A stretch of DNA of 5,841 nt from an uncultured Subdoligranulum sp. (GCF_937890665.1 NZ_CALADU010000169.1:1-5841), one strand, 5' to 3'. Numbered from the stretch's first letter, positions 1 through 5,727 are shown. The notes: generated by a model from the letters alone, not told the origin. Numbers and translations: made by a program.

Positions 1-577
1 CGATGTCCTTGGGCAGACGGAACTCGGGGATGCCGTACATCAGCACGCCGCCGGCTACATGCAAAGCCTCGTAGACGGTGACCTTGTAGCCCATCTTGGC
101 CAGATCGCCGGCCACGGTCAGGCCGGAAGGACCGGCGCCGATGACCGCCACCTTGTGGCCGTTGGGGGTGGGCTTTTCGGGCTTGGTATGTACGTTTTCC
201 CGGTACCAGTCGGCCACGAACCGCTCCAGACGGCCGATGCCTACCGGCTCGCCCTTGATGCCGCGGACGCACTTGCCCTCGCACTGGTTTTCCTGCGGGC
301 AGACACGGCCGCAGACGGCGGGCAGCGCGCTGGACTGGGCAATGACCTTGTAGGCTTCCTCAAATTCGCCCTTGGCCACATGGGCGATGAAGCCGGGAAT
401 ATCGATGTCCACCGGGCAGCCGGAACGGCAGGGGTGGTTTTTGCACTGCAGGCAGCGCTGTGCCTCGGTCACAGCCATTTCGGCGGTATAGCCCAGCGCC
501 ACTTCCTTAAAGTTCTTGTTGCGCACATTGGGTTCTTGGCTGGGCATGGGGCATTTTTTCGGGTCCATGTTCGGCAT
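1..577 (-). CDS. nfnB: Nfn large subunit (NADH-dependent reduced ferredoxin:NADP+ oxidoreductase, GltD-like), N-terminal part
   Basis: The first 192 residues are present; the gene runs off the left edge. Residues about 30-110 form the N-terminal double [4Fe-4S] domain of the GltD/Nfn large-subunit family. Eight cysteines are visible in two groups: C42, C45, C50, C54 and C89, C93, C99, C103. A Rossmann dinucleotide-binding turn, VAVIGAGPSGL, follows at 143-153 and marks the start of the FAD domain; YGIPEFRLPKDI at 181-192 is typical of the family. The start is the ATG at 577, with AGGAGGT at 587-593 and a 9-nt spacer. It begins 2 nt after the nfnA stop, so the two are co-translated. Such proteins are often named glutamate synthase small chain (gltA/gltD), but directly behind an NfnA-type gene the Nfn role is the better call. 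In characterised Nfn this subunit carries the FAD where electrons bifurcate, uses NADPH and sits in the cytoplasm. The C-terminal NADPH domain lies outside the window. Confidence 0.94.
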   Translation of the reverse strand, partial: MPNMDPKKCPMPSQEPNVRNKNFKEVALGYTAEMAVTEAQRCLQCKNHPCRSGCPVDIDIPGFIAHVAKGEFEEAYKVIAQSSALPAVCGRVCPQENQCEGKCVRGIKGEPVGIGRLERFVADWYRENVHTKPEKPTPNGHKVAVIGAGPSGLTVAGDLAKMGYKVTVYEALHVAGGVLMYGIPEFRLPKDI

Positions 578-579
578 GA

Positions 580-1422
580 TCACTGCACCTCCTGTTTCAG
601 CAGATTGCACTCGGCCTCGCGGGCGTGGGCCTCAAAGGGCTTGTACATCGTGCCGCGGTGCATTGCTTCGTCAAAGTCCACCTCAAACCCGTCAAAGTCG
701 GGGCCGTCCACGCAGGCGAACTTGGTCTTGCCGCCCACGGTCAGGCGGCAGCCGCCGCACATGCCGGTGCCGTCCACCATGATGGGGTTCATCGACACCA
801 CGGTCTTGACGTTGTGGGGCTTGGTGGTCTTGACCACGAATTTCATCATGATCAGCGGGCCGATGGCGATAACTTCGTCGAAGTTGGCGCCCTCGACGAT
901 CTTCTGCTCCAGCGGGGCGGTGACGACGCCCTTCTCGCCGTAGGAGCCGTCGTCGGTCATGATGATGAACTCATCGCAGCAGGCGCGGAACTCCTCTTCC
1001 AGAATGACCAGATCCTTGTTGCGGAAGCCCACAATGCCGGTGACCTTGGTGCCCTGTGCATGGAGTGCCTGCGCAACGGGCAGGGCGATGGCGCAGCCCA
1101 CGCCGCCGCCGACCACGCAGACATTCTTCAGGCCTTCGATCTCGGTGGCCTTGCCCAGCGGGCCTACAAAGTCATGGACCGCTTCGCCTTCCTTAAGGCT
1201 GTTCAGCTCCATGGTACCGGCGCCCACCACCTGGAAGATGATGGAAACCGTGCCCGCCTCGCGGTCGTAGCTGGCGATGGTCAGGGGGATGCGTTCCGAA
1301 TCCTCCTTGGCGCGGACGATGATGAACTGCCCCGCCTGCGCTTTTTTGGCGACGAGCGGCGCATGGATCCACAGTTCGGTGACGGTGGGGTTCAGTTCCC
1401 GCCGTTTCATGATAGTGAACAA
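580..1422 (-). CDS. nfnA: Nfn small subunit (sulfide/dihydroorotate dehydrogenase-like FAD/[2Fe-2S] protein)
   Basis: This 280-residue protein has the length and order of the ferredoxin-NADP reductase-like subunit of Nfn. It has an N-terminal FAD-binding barrel with RIPLTIAS at 44-51, a nucleotide-binding loop VVGGGVGCA at 103-111, and a C-terminal [2Fe-2S] site with C222, C225 and C237. D217 lies just before the cysteines in VDGTGMCGGC; an Asp cluster ligand has been described in Nfn, but I cannot confirm it is this one. In the family this subunit binds NAD(H) and works with NfnB to couple NADP+ reduction by NADH to reduction by ferredoxin, reversibly, in the cytoplasm. The start is a TTG at 1422: AAGGAG at 1431-1436 lies 8 nt before it, whereas the first ATG (1410) is 20 nt away, and the extra MFTI residues resemble the usual N-terminus of the family. 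The gene has its own promoter and is followed 2 nt later by nfnB. Dihydroorotate dehydrogenase electron-transfer subunit (PyrK) is a relative, but the nfnB partner argues for Nfn. Confidence 0.95.
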   Translation of the reverse strand: MFTIMKRRELNPTVTELWIHAPLVAKKAQAGQFIIVRAKEDSERIPLTIASYDREAGTVSIIFQVVGAGTMELNSLKEGEAVHDFVGPLGKATEIEGLKNVCVVGGGVGCAIALPVAQALHAQGTKVTGIVGFRNKDLVILEEEFRACCDEFIIMTDDGSYGEKGVVTAPLEQKIVEGANFDEVIAIGPLIMMKFVVKTTKPHNVKTVVSMNPIMVDGTGMCGGCRLTVGGKTKFACVDGPDFDGFEVDFDEAMHRGTMYKPFEAHAREAECNLLKQEVQ

Positions 1423-1430
1423 AGCGATCT

Positions 1431-1436
1431 CTCCTT
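1431..1436 (-). promoter_or_regulatory. Ribosome binding site selecting the TTG start of nfnA
   Basis: AAGGAG on the minus strand, 8 nt before TTG at 1422-1420. The downstream ATG at 1410-1408 would be 20 nt away, too far for normal initiation. This is the main reason for choosing a TTG start. Confidence 0.8.
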
Positions 1437-1458
1437 CTCTTTGTTAATTAGCGTTTTT

Positions 1459-1487
1459 ATTGTACCGTATTTGTCGGGCCTTGTAAA
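1459..1487 (-). promoter_or_regulatory. Sigma-A type promoter of nfnAB
   Basis: On the minus strand a -35 box TTTACA (1482-1487; five of six bases of TTGACA) is separated by 17 bp from a -10 box TACAAT (1459-1464; five of six bases of TATAAT). Transcription would start near 1452, giving a leader of about 30 nt that ends in the AAGGAG ribosome binding site. The spacing and the position directly upstream of nfnA make this a strong call, although it is sequence-based only. Confidence 0.82.
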
Positions 1488-1500
1488 GCGCGAAGCCGCG

Positions 1501-1515
1501 GCAAAACTTTGCAAA
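1501..1515. repeat. Short palindromes upstream of the nfnAB promoter
   Basis: GCAAA and TTTGC are inverted arms around AC (1501-1512), overlapping the palindrome TTTGCAAA (1508-1515). They lie 14-28 bp upstream of the nfnAB -35 box, where an activator could bind. Another TTTGCA is at 1540-1545, 32 bp away. The 1423-1550 gap also shows no hairpin followed by a T-run on the minus strand, so no terminator for the upstream glycosyltransferase gene is evident there. Function of the palindromes is unknown. Confidence 0.35.
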
Positions 1516-1550
1516 TCCTGTGATTTTTTCCGCCAATAGTTTGCATTTCT

Positions 1551-3329
1551 TCACCTTGTAAACCACAGGCGGACAGGGTCGGGGTTGTGCCACAGGGTAT
1601 ACCCTGCCGGGCAGGCAATGCCGGAGGGTTCCAGCCCGGTGGTGTCCAAGGGCACCGTGTCGGTGACCAAGATCCAGTCGGCGCCGGTCAGGTCGGTGTA
1701 GGGGCAGCCGGGGTACTCGGGGCCGGGGGCCTCGGTGGTCAGGTCCAGCACCCCGTCGTCCAAAAATCCGCCGGCCTGCAAGGTCTCATATTCGCAGAGG
1801 TAAAAATCCCGGTCCAGATAGGTCTCGATGAGCTGGCTGTCCCGCTGGCGCACCCCGTCGGCCACAAACAGCACGGTGCCGTCCAGCGTTTTCAGGGTAT
1901 CGTTCAGGGTGCTGGCGGCCTGTGCGGCTTCGGCGTCCACGCCGTAGGTCCAGCGGTTGATCCGCCATTCCCCGGCGTAGCAGAGCACGCAGAGGACCAG
2001 CGCCGCCGCGGCCAAGGGCCGCCGGGCCTTGCGGCGCACCAACAGCACCCCCAGCAGGGCGGCGCCCACCGCGATGGCGCACCGCCAAACCAGCAGCCAG
2101 CCGTCAAAGGACAACCCCGGCAGCCGGTCCAGCCGGTCGGCCACAAAATCAAACCATTGCAGGAAGGTGTTGTCCCCCGCGCCGGGGCCGATGTCCCGGC
2201 AGAGCACCACAAACCCCACCGCCCACAGGGCGGTCAGCCCCGCCAGCAGGCGGCGGCGCAGGGGGGTCAGGGCGCCGTCCAGCGCGTCCAGCGTGACAAG
2301 GAGCAGCGGGATGAGCAGCGGTTCCAGATACCGCATATGCTGCCGGGGGGAAGCCGAGCCCAGATTCTCCCGCACGGTGATGCTCCACGCCACCACGCCC
2401 ACCCCCAGACCCAGCGCCAGCAGAAGCAGCAGGGGCAGTTGGGTGCGGCGGGGGTCGGTGCCGGGGCGGGGGCGACGCAGCGCGCAGAGGGGCACCAGCA
2501 CGGGGAACACCCCGAAGGCCAGCACCGTGAAGAGGGTGTCGCAGGTCAGGGCAAAGGGCAGGAAGGCCCACTGTTCGGGGGTGATCCAGCCGGTCTGGTT
2601 GTAGGAGTTGCCCAACCCCGCAAAAAGGGTGGCCTTGAACAGCAAAAAGCAGAGGACGAAGCCCCCCAGCAGGGCGGCGGTGGAAACCAGTTCCCGCTGC
2701 CAGCGGCGGGGGTCGTGGACGACGACCCAGAGCCGCAGCGCCACCCACGCCAGCAGATAATAGAGGGCGACTTCCTTATTAAGATAGAGCAGGTAGCACC
2801 ACACCCCCGCCACGGCGCACCAGCCGGTCTGGGCCTTGGGGGACGGGGCGGCCATAGCCCGCCACAAAAAGTAGACCTGCCACAGCGAGAGGGGCAAAAA
2901 CACCGTCTCGCTCATAAAGGTCACGCAGGCGGACAGGGTGGGCAGCACCGCCGTGATGCCCACCAGAAAGGCGGTGCGGCGGCGGGACTGGCCGGTAGCC
3001 CGGCAGAGGGCGTAGGCGGGAAACACCGCGCTGGACGCCCACAGGGCGTTGAGCCAACCGATGGCGGTGATCTGGGCGGCGGTGGTTTTTAGGGCCAGCG
3101 CCGGCAGGATGCACAGGGGGTACAGGATCTTTTGGTAATCGCTGGGCATGTTGCGCACCCGCAGTCCCCGGCCCTGCCACAGGCTGCGGGCGATGTCCAG
3201 ATACCGCACCTCGTCGCTGTAAACGGCCAGTTGGCGGGGGTAGCTGCTCAGCATACCGTAGACCACGGCGCACACCGCGAAGAGCAAAACCACCCACAGC
3301 CAGCCGTGGGCCTTTTTCCGGGTCGTCAT
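1551..3329 (-). CDS. Putative GT-C family membrane glycosyltransferase (PMT/ArnT-like)
   Basis: A 592-residue very hydrophobic protein with roughly 12-14 predicted membrane segments (about 11-28, 66-82, 84-108, 118-137, 142-159, 170-204 as one or two, 215-236, 256-285, 298-316, 334-350, 359-377, 411-431, 437-453) and a soluble C-terminal part from about 454 on. The first external loop has YSDEVRYLDIARSL (37-50): an Asp-Glu pair (D39, E40) right after the first membrane helix, where GT-C glycosyltransferases keep their catalytic acid. FMSETVF at 138-144 and MRYLEPLLIP at 332-341 also resemble PMT_2/ArnT-like enzymes. Such enzymes move a sugar from a polyprenyl-phosphate donor to an acceptor outside the membrane; the acceptor here is unknown. 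The ATG at 3329 follows GGAGG (3340-3344) with a 10-nt spacer and a promoter at 3362-3391. It is divergent from the surface-protein gene at 3496. The family call rests on topology and short motifs, so an unrelated polytopic protein is not excluded. Confidence 0.78.
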   Translation of the reverse strand: MTTRKKAHGWLWVVLLFAVCAVVYGMLSSYPRQLAVYSDEVRYLDIARSLWQGRGLRVRNMPSDYQKILYPLCILPALALKTTAAQITAIGWLNALWASSAVFPAYALCRATGQSRRRTAFLVGITAVLPTLSACVTFMSETVFLPLSLWQVYFLWRAMAAPSPKAQTGWCAVAGVWCYLLYLNKEVALYYLLAWVALRLWVVVHDPRRWQRELVSTAALLGGFVLCFLLFKATLFAGLGNSYNQTGWITPEQWAFLPFALTCDTLFTVLAFGVFPVLVPLCALRRPRPGTDPRRTQLPLLLLLALGLGVGVVAWSITVRENLGSASPRQHMRYLEPLLIPLLLVTLDALDGALTPLRRRLLAGLTALWAVGFVVLCRDIGPGAGDNTFLQWFDFVADRLDRLPGLSFDGWLLVWRCAIAVGAALLGVLLVRRKARRPLAAAALVLCVLCYAGEWRINRWTYGVDAEAAQAASTLNDTLKTLDGTVLFVADGVRQRDSQLIETYLDRDFYLCEYETLQAGGFLDDGVLDLTTEAPGPEYPGCPYTDLTGADWILVTDTVPLDTTGLEPSGIACPAGYTLWHNPDPVRLWFTR

Positions 3330-3361
3330 AGGGATTCATCCTCCGTTTGGTTATTAGGCCC

Positions 3362-3391
3362 ATTATACGGCAAAGGGGACCGTGAAGTAAA
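3362..3391 (-). promoter_or_regulatory. Promoter of the putative glycosyltransferase gene
   Basis: On the minus strand the -10 box is a perfect TATAAT (3362-3367). The -35 box TTTACT (3386-3391, four of six bases) is 18 bp upstream. Transcription would start near 3355, about 26 nt before the ATG at 3329, leaving room for the GGAGG at 3340-3344. Confidence 0.75.
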
Positions 3392-3411
3392 GGGGCTGCC
3401 GGGGGTCGAGA

Positions 3412-3434
3412 TTTCACAAAAAATTCGTGACAAA
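3412..3434. repeat. Imperfect inverted repeat in the divergent promoter region
   Basis: TTTCAC (3412-3417) and GTGACAAA (3427-3434) form an inverted repeat with one extra C in the right arm, separated by 9 AT-rich bases. The right arm covers the -35 box of the rightward promoter, and the repeat lies about 20 bp behind the leftward -35 box. It could be an operator acting on the surface-protein gene or on both genes. No regulator gene is adjacent to identify the binding protein. Confidence 0.4.
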
Positions 3435-3456
3435 CTACGTTCGGCTGTGGTATACT
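3427..3456 (+). promoter_or_regulatory. Extended -10 promoter of the surface-protein gene
   Basis: The -10 box TATACT (3451-3456) is preceded by TGG, giving the TGn extended -10 element (3448-3450). A -35 box GTGACA (3427-3432, five of six bases) is 18 bp upstream. Transcription would start near 3463, about 33 nt before the proposed start codon at 3496. Confidence 0.78.
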
Positions 3457-3487
3457 ATAAAAGTTACAAATTAGAAACATCCCACTT

Positions 3488-3498
3488 GGAGGTGCTTG
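3488..3498 (+). promoter_or_regulatory. Ribosome binding site with unusually close non-ATG start
   Basis: GGAGG (3488-3492) is followed by only three bases before TTG at 3496-3498; the next codon is ATC at 3499. No ATG is in frame between the upstream stop (TAG at 3472) and residue 78, which lies well after the signal peptide. Initiation must therefore be at TTG, at the rare codon ATC (spacer 6 nt), or possibly at CTG 3523. The start cannot be settled from sequence alone. Confidence 0.6.
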
Positions 3499-4680
3499 AT
3501 CACGAATTCCATCACGACCCGTCTGCCCCGGCTGCTGTTGCTGCTGGGGCTTGTGTCGGCCATTTTTTTCTGGGCCGCACCGCGTGCCGCGGCAGAGGAA
3601 TATGACGAAACGCTGGACCGGTTGGACCGGCTGCAGCAGTTGGCCACCGACTACGCAGCGGACAGCGAGGACGACCCCATTTTGCTGACGCTGTCCTACA
3701 CCCGCACCGGGGACTACAACACGGCGATGTGGCAGTTGACCGCCGGCGCCCGGGACACCGAGTTTGACAGCTATGTGGAAGAGCATGACGCCGACCTGTC
3801 GGCGCTGCAGGGTATGAACACCGTAACGCTGCCCAACGGCCAACAAATCGACTTCGGCCATCTGTTGGCGTCGATGAATCTGGTCTACAACGGGCTGCCC
3901 ATCACGGGCAGTTGGGGCGGCGACTGCATGCAGTTGGCGCAGGCCTATGCCGGGCAGGCGTCCGACGCGGCGGGCTACGCCGACCTGATGCGGGACACCT
4001 TTGCCATCGACGACGACGGGTCCACCAGCAAGTTCGGGGATCAGGACCTGCGGGCGGATCTGGATTCGGTGGTGGTGGGGTCCCAGCTGACCAAGGACTC
4101 CAACATTGCCGACGCGCTGCGCAGCTACTACACCGACCTGACCGACTATGACCGGGCCTACCAGTTTATTTCGCTGAGTTTTGGCACGGTGGATACCAAA
4201 TCCGACGCTTTTGGGGATACGGTCTACGAGTCCATGCTGGCGGATTCCGGCATGCAGTTGCTGTTGTACATGAACGGTATGTGGACGGGCAGCATCTGGA
4301 CGGTGGACGAAAGCTACGCCCCGGCGCTGCGGGGTGCCACCGACCTGCTGACCGAGTATCTGTCCAACGCAGTGGACGGCGAGAAGGTCAAGAGCGAAAC
4401 CAACGACCGGTTGGTGGCCATGGGCAGTCAGGCACTGGCCGACGCCCTGAACGCCTTGGGGGACAGCGAAGCTGCCTCGGCGGCATTGGCGGCCGGCGAT
4501 CAGACGGTGAGCGGCACCACCAGCAGCACCAGCGCGGTGCTCTCCGACGCCACCGAAACCTTGCAGAACCATTTCAATGTGAAAATCTTTGAGCTGGTCC
4601 TGCTCATCGTGGCGGCCGTCGCCATCTTCTTCCTGATCATGAGCTGTGCCCTCTTTGTTTCCCACCGGCGCGGACGGTAA
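3496..4680 (+). CDS. Signal-peptide, C-terminally anchored surface protein of unknown function
   Basis: I do not recognise this 394-residue protein. It opens with a classical signal peptide: basic residues at R9 and R12, a leucine-rich core from about 13 to 27, and a likely signal peptidase site after the AAA at 31-33. An acidic, mostly helical ectodomain follows to about residue 335. A Ser/Thr-rich linker (339-350) leads to one membrane helix (about 364-387) ending in the basic tail HRRGR, so it should be anchored with the bulk outside and a very short inner tail. A local motif is notable: IDFGHLLASMN at 118-128, then GSWGGDC at 138-144, with H122, W140, D143 and C144 as candidate functional residues. 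There is no sortase motif or lipobox. The gene is divergent from the putative glycosyltransferase, has its own promoter and ends in a strong terminator, so it is monocistronic. Its start is non-ATG. A binding protein or an extracellular enzyme are both possible. Confidence 0.85.
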   Translation: MITNSITTRLPRLLLLLGLVSAIFFWAAPRAAAEEYDETLDRLDRLQQLATDYAADSEDDPILLTLSYTRTGDYNTAMWQLTAGARDTEFDSYVEEHDADLSALQGMNTVTLPNGQQIDFGHLLASMNLVYNGLPITGSWGGDCMQLAQAYAGQASDAAGYADLMRDTFAIDDDGSTSKFGDQDLRADLDSVVVGSQLTKDSNIADALRSYYTDLTDYDRAYQFISLSFGTVDTKSDAFGDTVYESMLADSGMQLLLYMNGMWTGSIWTVDESYAPALRGATDLLTEYLSNAVDGEKVKSETNDRLVAMGSQALADALNALGDSEAASAALAAGDQTVSGTTSSTSAVLSDATETLQNHFNVKIFELVLLIVAAVAIFFLIMSCALFVSHRRGR

Positions 4681-4705
4681 TCTCCATGGTAAAGTAACCA
4701 ATACC

Positions 4706-4739
4706 AAAACCGGCACAGCCAAGGCTGTGCCGGTTTTTT
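4706..4739. terminator. Bidirectional intrinsic terminator between convergent genes
   Basis: An 11-bp perfect GC-rich stem pairs 4710-4720 (CCGGCACAGCC) with 4723-4733 (GGCTGTGCCGG) around an AA loop. It is flanked by AAAA on the left (4706-4709) and TTTTTT on the right (4734-4739), so it has a U-run in either direction. It lies 26 nt after the surface-protein stop and 11 nt after the DUF1700 gene stop, and should end both transcripts. Confidence 0.95.
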
Positions 4740-4749
4740 GTATATCCTT

Positions 4750-5307
4750 TTACTGGGACAAGCCGGTTCCGACGCGGCTTACCCCTTTTACATAGCCGAC
4801 CAGCAGCCGCCAGCAGGCGTACCCGGCCAGAAAAAGCACCGCCCCGAACACGATGCAAAGGGCAAAGACGAGCACCGGGTTGCCAACCCCCGCGATGCCG
4901 ATGTACTGCACGCCGGGAATGCCGAGATGCAGCAGGGTGTCCACCATTTTAACGGCCCCCAGCACCGGCGCAGCGATGCCGCAGAGCATAAAGGAGGGGG
5001 CGCAGACGAGCAGGACCGGGATCACAAACAGACCGGACAGGCCGGCCACACTGTAATAGGCGCACAGAGCCAGCACTCTTTTCCAACTGAAAGAAGGATT
5101 TTTCGTGATCAGATCGCTCAGGTAGGCTTTGGCCAGTTCGTCGGGCTTGCCCAGCCGTGCCGTCACATCTTCGGCGGTTTTTCCCTCCGCCAGCAGTTCC
5201 TCCATCTCGCTTTGGATCTCCTTGACGATGTCCGCCCGCTCCGGTGCAGACAACGGTCTGAGGTGTTTTTCCACCTTTCCGAGATAGGCTTCCAATGCTT
5301 TTTCCAT
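4750..5307 (-). CDS. DUF1700 (HAAS-type) membrane protein paired with PadR
   Basis: This 185-residue protein has an N-terminal helical cytoplasmic domain (1-65) with the features of DUF1700/HAAS proteins: MEKALEAYLGKVEKHL at the start and RLGKPDELAKAYL at 51-63. About three membrane segments follow (roughly 77-101, 104-122 and 145-170) and a short basic-polar tail. Members of this family are commonly encoded straight after a PadR repressor and are thought to pass an envelope signal to it; the biochemical role is not established. The ATG at 5307 has AAAGGAG at 5317-5323 with a 9-nt spacer, and this site lies inside the last codons of padR; the gap between the genes is 4 nt, so they are one operon. 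Many such operons also carry a DUF4097 gene; here the operon ends at the terminator at 4706-4739, so none is present. The family is clear, the function is not. Confidence 0.9.
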   Translation of the reverse strand: MEKALEAYLGKVEKHLRPLSAPERADIVKEIQSEMEELLAEGKTAEDVTARLGKPDELAKAYLSDLITKNPSFSWKRVLALCAYYSVAGLSGLFVIPVLLVCAPSFMLCGIAAPVLGAVKMVDTLLHLGIPGVQYIGIAGVGNPVLVFALCIVFGAVLFLAGYACWRLLVGYVKGVSRVGTGLSQ

Positions 5308-5311
5308 ACGT

Positions 5312-5644
5312 TTATTCTCCTTTCACCTGATTGATGGCGTCCAGCAGATGCTCCCATTCGGTCGACATGGCCGCCAGATAGTCCTGCCCTTTGTCGGTGA
5401 TGGAATAGTACTTCCGCGGCGGCAGTCCTTCCGCGCTTTCTTGCCAATAGGAGGAGATGTATTCTTCTTTCAACAAGCGGCGCAGCAGCGGATAGATGGT
5501 GTTTTCCTTCGCCGCCAGAATCGGGTAATGCTCCAGCGTCTGGATGATTTCATACCCGTAGACCGGTTTCTGCCGAATCATGAGCAGAATGCAGAACTCC
5601 AGTGTTCCACGCTTGATTTGTGATTTCCAATCGTCCAGATTCAT
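5312..5644 (-). CDS. PadR-family transcriptional regulator
   Basis: This 110-residue protein is a short-type PadR winged-helix repressor. RGTLEFCILLMI (12-23) opens the DNA-binding domain, PVYGYEIIQTL (27-37) is the family's hallmark, NTIYPLLRRLLKE (48-60) is the recognition helix region and PPRKYYSITDKGQDYL (75-90) is the wing. The C-terminal helix is short, as in the roughly 110-residue members that dimerise through it. I choose the ATG at 5644 because AAAGGAGG (5653-5660) is 8 nt upstream and MNLDDWKSQI is a usual N-terminus; the frame stays open upstream to the window edge but lacks a credible start and crosses the promoter. The gene is first in an operon with the DUF1700 gene. An inverted repeat over its promoter and start codon suggests it represses itself. 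The inducing ligand and other targets cannot be read from the sequence. Confidence 0.96.
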   Translation of the reverse strand: MNLDDWKSQIKRGTLEFCILLMIRQKPVYGYEIIQTLEHYPILAAKENTIYPLLRRLLKEEYISSYWQESAEGLPPRKYYSITDKGQDYLAAMSTEWEHLLDAINQVKGE

Positions 5645-5685
5645 GTACTGTGCCTCCTTTAGATACATCGTACCACACAGTACAT
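5643..5685. promoter_or_regulatory. Putative PadR autoregulatory operator (10-bp inverted repeat)
   Basis: ATGTACTGTG at 5643-5652 and its exact reverse complement CACAGTACAT at 5676-5685 flank 23 nt. One arm overlaps the padR start codon, the other lies between the -35 and -10 boxes. The arm centres are 33 bp apart, about three helical turns. A third TACATC copy sits at 5664-5669 next to the -10 box. ATGT/ACAT half-sites are typical of PadR-family operators, so the repressor is the obvious candidate. Since one arm is upstream of the transcription start, an RNA hairpin is not the explanation. Confidence 0.65.
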
Positions 5686-5695
5686 CCAATGTCAA
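5667..5695 (-). promoter_or_regulatory. Promoter of the padR-DUF1700 operon
   Basis: On the minus strand a perfect -35 box TTGACA (5690-5695) is 17 bp from the -10 box TACGAT (5667-5672, five of six bases). The start of transcription would fall near 5660, leaving a leader of only about 16 nt that is little more than the ribosome binding site. Such a strong promoter fits a gene held down by its own product. Confidence 0.88.
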
Positions 5696-5709
5696 CAGTG
5701 CACGAACCG

Positions 5710-5725
5710 TTTTTTGCGACTTTTT
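5710..5725 (-). promoter_or_regulatory. Phased A-tracts upstream of the padR promoter (possible UP element)
   Basis: Read on the minus strand, A5 (5721-5725) and A6 (5710-5715) tracts are about one helical turn apart and lie near positions -50 to -66 relative to the predicted start. They could bend DNA or contact the RNA polymerase alpha subunit. The TTTTTGC heptamer is repeated on the plus strand at 5711-5717 and 5721-5727. Confidence 0.4.
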
Positions 5726-5727
5726 GC

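Noticed and set aside
59..943. Plus-strand open frames opposite nfnA and nfnB (also 625-1539)
   Set aside because: They lie antisense to two clearly identified iron-sulfur flavoprotein genes, lack ribosome binding sites and show no domain.
1441..1453. TTGTTAA resembling a Rex (NADH-sensing repressor) half-site in the nfnAB leader
   Set aside because: Only one half is present; the matching second arm is absent at the expected distance, so a Rex operator cannot be supported even though it would suit a redox operon.
1488..1512. GC-rich palindromic stretch after the glycosyltransferase gene as a terminator
   Set aside because: The stems are four to five base pairs and no T-run follows on the minus strand. 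Read-through into nfnAB remains possible.
1587..3092. A 501-codon open frame on the plus strand opposite the glycosyltransferase gene
   Set aside because: It is rich in Gly, Gln, Pro and His, has no recognisable domain and mirrors the GC-rich codons of the membrane protein on the other strand, which has a proper promoter and ribosome binding site.
2779..4722. A 647-codon open frame on the minus strand spanning the divergent promoter region
   Set aside because: It runs antisense through the surface-protein gene, the two promoters and then out of frame inside the glycosyltransferase gene. Its composition is that of a shadow frame in GC-rich DNA.
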